This document shows positions 11,792-21,514 of a stretch of 64,000 nt of DNA, piece after piece (position 1 is the stretch's first letter; each line of letters opens with the position of its first letter). The stretch spans positions 505,381,303-505,445,302 of the forward strand of contig OY856409.1 of the NCBI GenBank assembly GCA_963693085.1, read 5' to 3'. This DNA is from Alisma plantago-aquatica (lineage: Eukaryota > Streptophyta > Magnoliopsida > Alismatales > Alismataceae). The position numbers and the translations under genes were made by a program. The notes under the pieces are model-generated. The model was not told the origin of the DNA, did no database searches, and saw nothing but the letters and a program-made list of their open reading frames with translations.

Positions 11792-12346
11792 GACATTAAT
11801 GGGTTCACATATTACACAAAGCACCAAGATGATAAGAGTGTCGTCCAAAACAGTGGGGTCACTCTTCAAGCGTCGACTATGTATTTTGCAAGTGCAAAGG
11901 ATAAGAGTCCACGTGAAGCTAAAATGTCATATTATGGTGTCATTGAAGACATATGGGAGTTTGACTACATAGATTTCAGAATTCCGCTCTTTAAATGTAA
12001 TTGGGTTGATAACACCAAATGAGTTATAGTGGATGAATTGGGTTTCACTTTGGTGAACTTTGAAAAGATTGGCGAGAAGGGTGAACCATTCATATTGGCA
12101 TCATAGGCGAAACAAATATTCTATACCAATGATCCTGCAAATGATAAATAGTCGGTTGTTCTTCATGGTAAAAGACAGTTCATTGAAGATCATATAGATG
12201 AAGAAGAGTACTATGATAAGTATGATGACTCCAGTCCATTCTCAGTTGGGTTGCCAACTCCATAAAATATTGAAGCTAATGATGACTTATATGTGCGCGG
12301 AGATCACAATGAAGGATTGTTAATTGATAAAAGATCACAATTTTAG
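11792..12346 (+). pseudogene. CACTA transposase (tnp2 type), 3' part with DUF4216
   Basis: Continuation of the reading frame cut at 2741. It holds a DUF4216 domain (about 11840-12130; QNSGV, FASAKDKSP, YYGVIEDIWEFDY, LFKCNWVD, GFTLVNFEK). Premature stops lie at 12020, 12104, 12149 and 12263, and the natural stop is probably TAG at 12344. All are in one frame with no frameshift. Expected residues at these sites in the family (for example Gln in SQA, Trp in RWS) suggest that most stops come from C-to-T or G-to-A change. The 34-bp repeats and the second CACTA gene follow. Confidence 0.9.
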
Positions 12347-12434
12347 AGACATGTATGTTTATATTTTTTATTGAAGCTAAATGTTTGCTTTTTTAATATC
12401 AATATCATTTTCAGATTTGATTTTTCATTATCTT

Positions 12435-12604
12435 CTAGTTAATACAAATGCTAAATGTTTGCCTTTTTCTAGTTAATACAAATGCTAAATGTTTGCCTTT
12501 TTCTAGTTAATACAAATGCTAAATGTTTGCCTTTTTCTAGTTAATACAAATGCTAAATGTTTGCCTTTTTGTAGTTAATACAAATGCTAAATGTTTGCCT
12601 TTTT
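12435..12604 (+). repeat. 34-bp minisatellite, five copies
   Basis: Units start at 12435, 12469, 12503, 12537 and 12571. Each reads roughly CTAGTTAATACAAATGCTAA plus ATGTTTGCCTTTTT. The copies are almost identical; the last begins GTAG. The array lies in the spacer between the two CACTA genes. Its high identity compared with the decayed genes points to recent expansion. Confidence 0.95.
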
Positions 12605-12627
12605 AATGACATTTTCAGATGGTTGAC

Positions 12628-12699
12628 CATGATGAGCATGATGTCCATGATGAGCATGAAGTCCATGATGAGCATGCTATCCATGACGAGCATGGCGAG
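12628..12699 (+). repeat. 18-bp coding tandem repeat (HDEH units)
   Basis: Four 18-bp units start at 12628, 12646, 12664 and 12682, encoding HDEHDV, HDEHEV, HDEHAI and HDEHGE. The result is an acidic, His-rich N-terminal run. It could bind metal, but that is speculation from composition. Confidence 0.9.
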
Positions 12700-15370
12700 G
12701 ATACCAATGTAAGTTCTAAAAACATATCCAGAATTTCTATAAAATTCATTATCTTCTAGTTATGTCATATATCCTATATTTCTATATTGGGCTAATTCAG
12801 TGTGTTTATTTTTGTCGAATTTTAGGTTGATGATGCACATGTACCCACTGAAGCATTGGAGCAACTTGATGCGCAACACCAAACACTTAACAAGAAAAGG
12901 GGCATCACTCTGTTGAAGAATTTAATAGCGCTGAGTGGCAGTGGATCTAAATTGGTTGTTGAGTTTGATAATGGAGGAAATGCAATTGGAGTGAACCGCA
13001 ATAATTTCGTAAACTATCTTGGGTGTGTCACTCGAAGCCATTGTGGTGTTAAGTATGATAATTGGCATAAAGTTCCTCAGGGGAAGAAACACTTGATATG
13101 GAAGGATTTCTGCGTGAGTTATTATTATTTGTAATTCTATTTTGTAGATTACAAATTATATTATTTGCAATTCTATTTTTGGATACTAGTTAATAAGAAT
13201 TCTATTTTACAGAATCTGTTTGCATTGGATGAGAAGCTGCATCGTAAAAGTGTGATGCAACGCGCTGGAAAGATGCTTAGGAACTATAGGACAAATCTGA
13301 ACAGAGAATACATAAAAGATAATGATAAGAAGAATAAGTCAACCCTTGAGTAGTGGAACTTCTTGGACAAAGAAGATTGGGACAATTTTGTTGCTTCAAG
13401 AAAATCTGAAGAATTCAAGGTATTAGGCGTCACTCCCAATTTAATTAATATACGTTGTATTCATCTATTCAAGTTAACATTTAGTGCTACTAACCAAATC
13501 ATTAATGTGCATACTAACTAGGCCCTCAGTTACGTGCAAAAAGCAAGGCGTGCACTGAATGTGCATGACCACACTATGGGTCCAAAGGGCTATGCAAGCG
13601 TTCGCCAAAGACTATAGGCGGAGTCTGCGGCTACTTAGGAGTCTGCTGCTACTCAGAAGTCTGCCACACCCATGCCTCGCCATGATATCTGGATAGCTGG
13701 GAGGCAAAACAAGAAGGGTGAAATAAAGAAGCCCGTAACTGCTGAGGTGGCTGCGAAAATGGTAAAATACAACTCTTAGAGCAATCGTTTGAATATTGAT
13801 TATTTGTGGTGTTAACTTACCAATCTCTGTTGATGGTGATTAGCGGGAGTTGCACGAGCAAAGGAAACAAGGAACGTTCATCCCTCAGGGCACAAGGAAT
13901 GAATTGACAGTTGCTCTGGGTAACCCAGAGCATCCTGGATGTGTTAGGGGTGCAGGCGCTGGTGTGGGCATCAAAGCATTCTTTAGGCCATCCCAACGCA
14001 AACCCAGAGCGGGACTTTCACAAGAAGAGGTAACCTATTCTTTTTTTTAGAATGTTACTGCAAAAGGGAATTCAATAATAAGAAGCTAATGTTTCTTTTA
14101 TCCATGTATAGGAGAATAAGAGAGTCAAGGATATAGTTTCTAAGAAGGTCAATGATATAGTTGCTGAGAAGGTCAAGGAAGAAATAGTGCGGTGGCAGGC
14201 ATCTCAGGCTTCCAATCAGCCTATGGCGACCCACTCTTCTCCTGATGCACAGACTACGAGTAATCCTGGAGACCCATCGTCTAGCACGTCTATTGTAAGT
14301 ATTGTTTGTGACATTGTAGCTAGTCTTTTCAAGATGATATGTTTTCAAGATGATATGTTTTCAAGATGATATGTATATATGTATAACATTCTTTACGTAA
14401 ATTTGTAGGCATTGAATCCATGCCGCTTAAGAATGCAAGACTATGTTGTTGCAGAGGCGCAGGCTTACCAGTCCCTTCATGGGGCAACGTTTCATGGGAC
14501 TCCAATGCCGCAGGGCTACATTCGTGTGAGCCCAATATGTGTATTACCCGATTGGAGGGAAGCTGCATTGCCATATTCCCACCCAGATATTGATACACTT
14601 GGTGAGGCAGAAGGCGGGGTGATATTGTGGCCCAAAGCAGATGTCGTCTACACTACTGAAATTGTAAGATAAATTTGCATTACTTTAGATTGTTAATGTG
14701 TATATATGAGGTCAACTGATCTGGAATTATATATATAGGTTAAAAAGAAGACACCCAGAGCACCTAGGCCTCCACCTCCACTTCCTGCATTACCAAGTTG
14801 GGTTCCAACTGACCTAAAATACCCGTTAGGTCCTGCTTGTAGGGGAATGACATGTTGGCTACAGGCACATAATATACATTTCCCTATAATTGTTTCTTTA
14901 GAAGCAGATTATGCAGGTCAATCATACAATAGCTCTTTATTTATACAAGATATTATTGAGCTATTTATGTACGATTGGCTGAATACATCAATGATAGAGA
15001 CATTGATAAGGTGAGATCTTGTTTATACATCCATATACCTTGTGTAAGATCCGGTGATCTGGTTTCTTATATATTAATGCATACGTAATACATGTTTTGC
15101 AGCTAATTAGTCGAAGATCAATGCAAACAATTTGCATTTGATCATGTGGGATTTTTGATTCCATCATTGATTAGTATGGTAGCTAAAGACCCTGATAGTG
15201 TTCAACAATACTGTATAGATGCTTTTACAATTTTCGATCAGCAAAAGAAGATGATAATAATAGCTCCATTCAATGTCAAGTAAGTTTACTTTATTTATAA
15301 TTTGGACTTAACAAAATTCCATTTTTATTGTGCATTTGGAGTTATTAATTTTTAACTTTTTTACCTATAG

Positions 15371-16096
15371 CGCTAGACATTGGGAGTTACTAGTTATTGT
15401 CCATGGGATGTTCACTGTTTATTATCTAGATCCTGCGGAAAGTACATTGAATACTAAAATTGGACACACATTGATAATGCCATTATTCTGGTGAGAAATG
15501 TTTCATTTTTATATCCGTTAACATATGTTATTACATTACTATTTAATTATGCAATTTACTGTGTTACATTAACATGTAGGGGTTTAGATGCATTCAAAAA
15601 TGCTGGAGGAAATGTCCCAAGGAGAAAGAACCAGCCAATAATTTGGGAGAACGTAAAAGTAAGTTCCCGACTCCAATGTATATATTATTTATGTGAACTG
15701 TGCTTAGTTGTATTTTTTAATATTTTGTATGTTTCAATTTATAGTGCGCTACACAAGACAACGGCTGGGCATGCACATACTATGTGATGCAATTTATACA
15801 GATGATTATCCGACATGCCGCATTGGATATTAATACCATACATGAGGTATTATACATAGTCTCATTAGTTAGTATGAAATATATCAATCTTATTTTTATA
15901 TTATTACTTATATATATATATATCATTCTCTTTGCAGGTGTTTAAAACTGACCAAACTATAGGTAAATGCTTAAAAAATGTACATCCTCCATATACGATG
16001 GAAGCATTAAATGAAGTAAGAGAAGAATGGGAAAAAGCCATACAAGCAGTGGCGTTTGTAAGATATAATTGGGATGCTGATAGCGATGCTGAATGA
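15371..16096 (+). other. Ulp1/C48-like peptidase domain within the CACTA gene
   Basis: The last four exons show the order of Ulp1-type cysteine peptidases. A His lies in ARHWELLVI (codon 15378), an Asp in VYYLDP (15429), a Gln in CATQDNG (15754) and a Cys in GWACTYYVMQF (15772). These match the H-D-Q-C catalytic set. The usual DCG before the Tyr-Val is WACT here. No stop or frameshift is visible from 15107 to the terminator at 16094. Ulp1-like modules are known in plant DNA transposons. Whether this one is active cannot be told from sequence. Confidence 0.75.
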
Positions 16097-16339
16097 TATT
16101 TTGTAAATGAATATTTTTGAATGTTTATACATGTATAAATGTTTCTACATGTATTTCAATGTTTCTACATGTGTGAATGTGAGAATTGAATTGATGTCTG
16201 AATGTATCTACTTGTGTGAAAAATTATTTGTTGATTTTGTAGGTTTTTGGCCTATTTGTAGGCTGATATCAATGGATGTCATAAACCTACAGTTCAGAAA
16301 ACTGAACTGCAGGTTCTCATCCTGCTGACCAGCCACAGC
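16097..16339 (+). other. CACTA 3' untranslated region
   Basis: AT-rich sequence after the peptidase stop, with near-repeats of ATGTTTCTACATGT around 16120-16180. I see no gene and no clear polyadenylation signal to single out. Confidence 0.5.
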
Positions 16340-16836
16340 AGGCCTGCAAACTGATAAGAAAATAAAAATTAAAGTATAGGCGTCAGTTATTTATAGAAAA
16401 CCGTCATCAAAGACCTACAATGTCGGTTATTGGATAAAAACCGACGCCTAATATGACAAACAACCCGACCATGCAGGAAAGCACGACCGTGGTGGAAAAG
16501 GCATCGCTTATTCGTATAAAATCAAAGCCTATAGTACTAAACACGACCATGCAACGAAGCACGGCCGTGCTTCGCCGTGTCATCTGGGAGTATGGCGTCG
16601 GTTGTTCAGTTGTTAACCGACGCAAAAAGTGTCCTAGGTGGTGCTCTTTTTTGTGGCGCGAACCCTATAGACGTCGGCCAACTATATATAACCGATGACT
16701 ATATATCATATAGGCGTCGGTTAGAAAACCAACGCCAAAGAGTTCGACCTTTAGCGGCGCCCACATAGGCGTCTCTTGAAAACTGTCGCCAAAGGGGGTT
16801 AAACAACCGACGCCAAAGGCGTATTCTGTAGTAGTG
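16340..16836 (+). repeat. CACTA 3' subterminal repeat region and terminal inverted repeat
   Basis: The region contains repeated GCGTCGGTT and its complement, often paired as short hairpins. One example is GCGTCGGTT (about 16593) facing AACCGACGC (about 16615), and more lie near 16420-16450, 16711-16735 and 16800-16820. A perfect 20-bp palindrome CGAAGCACGGCCGTGCTTCG lies at 16555-16574. The terminal repeat is 16826-16836. Such subterminal arrays are the transposase binding sites of CACTA elements. Confidence 0.85.
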
Positions 16837-17037
16837 TAATTAACTATCATCAACATTTTCAAATCAAATCAAATAAAAAAGGGTTTTTGTTAAAATGCAA
16901 ATGTTCTCTTGTAGAATAAATGTCAAACAAATAAGTATTTTGATAAGTCCTCAGGAAGAACAAACTTTACGGGACAAATTTTGACGACTTGTTTTGGACT
17001 TTGAGAAGGGTTCTCAATGAAGAGTGCAAGATCTATG
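16837..17037 (+). pseudogene. Copia-0 leader end and 5' part of gag
   Basis: After the CACTA end the sequence resembles the gag-proximal leader of Copia-1 read on its own sense strand (ATCATCAAC...TTTTCAAATC). Broken frames then spell the start of a UBN2-type gag, including TLRRVLNEECKIY up to 17037. The frame stops at CTATG (17033-17037), which is the target duplication of element C. It continues in frame (VLDKLVPEIPT) at 37747 reading leftwards on the minus strand. Stops and a frameshift are present, so the gene is dead. Its upstream LTR must lie beyond the CACTA element, outside the window. Confidence 0.8.
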
Positions 17038-20000
17038 TGTAAGGCCCCTAAACTTGCTTAATGAGTTGAATAAGCTTAATTATCATAATTGAATTCTTAT
17101 AACCCTAATATAACCTTTTTATATGCTTTGAAATCATAATACAAGCTTAAGTTTCAAATTTGGTCCAATTTGGACATTGTTTGGGCAAGTTATGCAATTT
17201 TATGTACATTTTGGACTTTTTTGTAATTTACCCAATTGATAGGTTTTCTTTGCAATTTATCACTTCCATTATGTTTATGGGATATTATATCATCATTCTT
17301 GAGCTTTGTGAGCCATGGGTCACCCATTTAATCCTTGGTTTGTAGGTGTTTTCTCCAATGGCATTTTAGGGTTTACCCCTTCATGGATGAGCTACCTTTA
17401 GTAGCTATCAACAAATGAGTTATTTGTTTTGCTTGGAAATTCAAGAAACTATGGATAATCATGTCTCTATGGATGGTGGTGGATATTCTTGTGTGTGTTA
17501 TTGTATATTCTTAATAGTTTAAGGCCATGGACACTTGGAAAGATACTAGAACTTGAACCTTTTCTTTTTCTTAATCTTAAAGTTTCATATACTTATCCCT
17601 AAGCACCAAAACGAGCCATTTTCTCTCCACCACTTCTCTCCTTCTACAAACCTCATTCTCCCTCTGTGCTTCTTCGAATTTTCCTATACAAGCAAGAAGA
17701 AAGTGGGGACCTTCTTGGAAAAAGGATCTAGGGTTGCAATTGACTTCCTTTTAGGGCTTAAAAAGCTTCCTTCTAGTGATCTTGACCTAAAAGAGTAAGA
17801 ATCCCCTTATTTCCTCGTTTATTTCTTTTTTATCCTTCCTCCTACCTTTATCCAGGTCGAAACCTTGTTGTTCCATGGTAGAAATTGCTCTAAATCTCTA
17901 AAACCCTACCTTTCTTGCTCCTTATGCTTAGGGTTTGCTCATTTGATGAAGAAAGGTTCTAGATGGACGAGTTTACAACTTATGATTGGATTTCCTACCC
18001 TACCTTCCAGAGTTTTCTTCTGTTTGGGATTTCATCTTATCATTAGAGGCAAGTTTTATAACTTTCTCCACGTTTATTGCTTACCATAAGCTTTCTAGAT
18101 CATGTTCTTGCTTGAAAATGATGATTCATGCACTAAAAAGCTATGCTTGACTTGGATTTCGATTTTTATAATGTTCCCTATTCTGATTTCAGTTCTAGAT
18201 GAACCTGTGATCATGTGTATGTTATTCCTAAGGTACAATATGACTTGTATCAAATTGGTTTGAAAATATATGGTGCTAAGCACCTATCAACCAATGGTCA
18301 ATTTTAGGGTTTAAAACTGATTTCTTCTATAAACCCATGACCCGATGATGGTACCATTGAAAAAACCCTATGGTGTTGTCTTCATGATAACTGATGGTTG
18401 AGATCAAAGGTTTCATATGATGGTGACAACCTATGGTTACCCCTTATTTCAGGTTTTGGATCAATTAGAAGTTTAATGATCAACCATTAAGTACCCTACT
18501 GATGTTATCAATCAATGATGACATTATCTTAATATTTGATGTTGATTAATGAATATAGTGTTTATCTAACAACCTATGGTGACTTAATGGTCACTAATGA
18601 TGGTGGATCAGGTCGCTACAACCCATCTTGAGTTAAGAATTGTAGTTTTAGCATCAATTAAACCTTAGACCAATGGTTTCTTGGGTCACTTGATGCAATG
18701 GTCGGACCTATACTGTAATTGATGGTTTTAACATATGAACTTGACCCAATGGTCAAGATCTAATGTTTATTGCTCCAATAAATTGGAATGATGGATAATA
18801 TAATATGTTTGTCCTAATAATGTGATTTATATGGTTTCCTTTATATGAACAACTTAAGGAGCTTACTTGTTGACAATGGATGGCTTGTTTTAAATGAACA
18901 ACCAATTATGAGTTTTACCCTACTCTCAATAGAACCCTTATTGTTGTTAACCAAAGGATGTCTAGGGTTAAATGGTGACTTTTATAGATCACAACTGAAT
19001 AACATCATATATGATTCATTCAAGGAGTTTACTTATGTAAGCAACCAATGGTCTTACCTTTTAAACATCTAATGGTTCTGGGTGACATTGTGGTATGGTG
19101 ATATGGGTTGAATGATGAAGGAACAAATGGAGGGTTACCTTTAATAAGGTAGTCTTACCTATTCACTCATATGAATAGAGGGATTATACCCATATTGTGT
19201 TGATATGTAACCCTAATGAGGTATAACTTGTTATACCTAGCTTTAATATAACTAAATGATGGTAATTGGGTATGAATAGTCCTTGAATGACTAATACAAT
19301 CATGGAGTACTCTATTACTGTTGTTGAAACCATAGTATGCTATAACCCGATGACTACACCTTGATTTATGTGTGGGTTCATACCTGAGAATAGTATGGAA
19401 TGTGATGGTGATGCTTCAACTTATGCATCCATGATCCAATGGGGATGTTGTGAGTTAGGGATTGGGTATAAGTGTTGATTAATAACATTGATATAATTTA
19501 TCATGTTGAACCTAACTCTAATGCAAATAGATAAAGATTTGTATTCATGTTTAACATTATTCTTTGATGGAGTGATGGTGGTTATCATAGCCACATGATT
19601 GATACTTTCTTATGCTAAACATATGCATTATGAATATGATGAGTGTTAATCATATCTAGATTCCTTACATATTGATGTAATAAAGGAATGTTCTTAATGT
19701 TAATATAACCCTACTATGATTGTTTATGAATATTTCCTAGCTCATTAATGCAATATTGTGTTGATATGGTGTATTATATGTTAGTGATGTTGTTGAGTCT
19801 TGTTATAAGGCATTGAAAGATAATGATGATCTTTCAGGGAATAGTATGATGGTCTTAATGACCTTTGGGCATGTTTGAGCCCTGAATGAGGTGTAATCCT
19901 CTTATGTTGATAAGGGTTGATACCCTGTGATATTTTGAAAAGGATTTATATCTTGTGATAGTATGATGACTAGTGTGGTCTCATGAATGTCAAGTGAATA

Positions 20001-21514
20001 GTATCATGTGATGATGAGATGAGAAATTATGTTTAACATGTTTTATATCTTTTCAAAGTTGTGATATTTATATGCTTTCTAGAAGTGAATTAGGGTTTGT
20101 ATGTCCACTTGTTTGATGCAGCCTTAATTCACCCAATTGGCATAACTAATCAAGTGCAACTCTAATCATGTAGTGCCCTATGTCGTAGAGTCATCTTCAG
20201 TGTCAGAACTTGATGGATGGTGAAACGAGTATTCCTAAGGGAAACTTAGAGTGCATAGTATTGAGTATGTGGGGGTGGTAGGTTGAGGATATATCCTTGT
20301 CATCCATAATGTAGATTGTGGAGGTTGGCTATGGTCATGCCTCATACATCTGATGTGATTGAGAATGGTTGCGGTCGTGTCTTGGTGATTATAACATGAT
20401 GTGATTGAGGACAACTGCAGTTGTACCTTGTATTAGAGGGTTTTGTAAATCCTAGTTTCTAGTGTCGTGACCTGTACCAAGAGCGGACTAGTGGTTATCA
20501 ACTTGACTATATGTCATTGTGGTGGTAGCTTTGACTGATATGTCACTGCCTTTTTACTCATACTGACCGAGGGGAAGAGATCTTAGGATCCTAAAACTCC
20601 TAGATCTTGTACGAAACCAAATAGCCCTTCATAGGGGTCAGTTGGACTTTGAATGGTATGATTCAAATTCCCCAATGCCTAATAAAAGATGTAATATATC
20701 TGTGTAGCATATTTGTTTAGGGTTATACACAATGTTTCATATTGGATGATAACCCTTGTTTGTTATCTTTACATAAAGATGATGCTTAGTGCAATTAAGA
20801 GATAGTAGATATACTTAGGTTGTAGATATTCTTAAGATTGTAGACACATACATACAATAGCTATGCATGTGTTGATAACTATATTGCTACTACTGATTAT
20901 AATCATGATGCTAGCTATCTCATGTTGTTAGTTATGTTTAGCATGCTAGCCATGCCTTTGTAACTAGAGATGCATATGCTACTAAATTGCTTATATTGTC
21001 AACAAGATAAAGGATGATAGACTGGATAATGATGATAGTTATTATCTACTGCTTTATGTATTTTATTAATCATCAGTACTACTGATCTTATTTGTTATAT
21101 CTGATTAAACTGCTTAACTATTTAATTACTTAAAAATGGTGTAATCAATAAATGTTGTTGGAGGTTATATATCTTACTGGGACATGGGTCTCATCCTTGT
21201 GGTTCACCACATTTTTTTTGGTAATCAAAAGTGACGAAAACAAACATGTGGCAGCAAGGAGGAGCTATAGTAATGAATCTTTGAGAAAGTTGATTAGATG
21301 TCTAGTGTGTCCTAGAGTCGTCCATGTACTCTCAGGTCTGGGCAGGAAAAGTTTGTATATGGTGTTTCAAATGAATTGAAATTTTATTAGCATGTTAATG
21401 TTTGTTGTGTGGCATATACAAATATTGTTCTTGTATGTATATATGGTGTGGCTAAGGTGATAGAACAATTTGTATCAATTTCTTGGCATAGTATGGATAT
21501 AAGAAAGATGTTGG
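17038..21514 (+). repeat. Element C 5' LTR, first part
   Basis: Non-coding LTR sequence, closely similar in reverse complement to 37900-41995 from position 17488 onward. Small open frames occur but are not conserved as proteins. The LTR is cut at GTTGG (21510-21514) by gypsy element A and continues at 30758. Confidence 0.85.

Larger units (their letters stand above)
12619..16096 (+). pseudogene. CACTA second gene: Transposase_24-like region fused to Ulp1/C48-like peptidase
   Basis: Thirteen exons can be laid out with GT...AG junctions that keep frame: 12619-12708, 12826-13113, 13213-13419, 13522-13761, 13844-14029, 14112-14294, 14409-14663, 14739-15010, 15103-15279, 15371-15490, 15580-15658, 15745-15846, 15938-16096. 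Together they give 786 codons including the stop. Exon 1 encodes four HDEH-rich repeats. Exons 2-5 resemble the Transposase_24 (Ptta/En/Spm) family, and the 3' exons resemble a Ulp1 peptidase. In-frame stops lie at 13351, 13615, 13636 and 15104 (the last depends on the exon 9 acceptor chosen). An AG directly before the ATG means that an upstream exon is possible. The role is inferred to be an accessory transposition protein; the peptidase target is unknown. Confidence 0.8.
1..16836 (+). mobile_element. CACTA (En/Spm) DNA transposon, 5' end outside window
   Basis: The element carries the two genes expected of a CACTA transposon: a tnp2-type transposase followed by a Transposase_24-type gene fused to a Ulp1-like peptidase. 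Its right end is visible. Positions 16826-16836 read CTGTAGTAGTG, the complement of a CACTACTACAG terminus, and are preceded by several hundred bases of subterminal GCGTCGGTT/AACCGACGC repeats. The left terminus is not in the window. The element is interrupted at 2742-11786 by a copia retrotransposon. The three bases after the end (TAA, 16837-16839) would be the target duplication but cannot be checked. It inserted into the leader of an older copia element whose gag begins just to the right. Eight premature stops in the transposase make it non-autonomous. Confidence 0.9.

Noticed and set aside
12435..12604. The 34-bp array as a CRISPR
   Set aside because: The units abut with no spacers and the context is a plant transposon.
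18845..19072. Small frames in the C LTR that recur in the inverted copy (also 21152-21379 and 38023-38253) as proteins
   Set aside because: They recur only because the LTR is duplicated. There is no start context, family match or coding bias.
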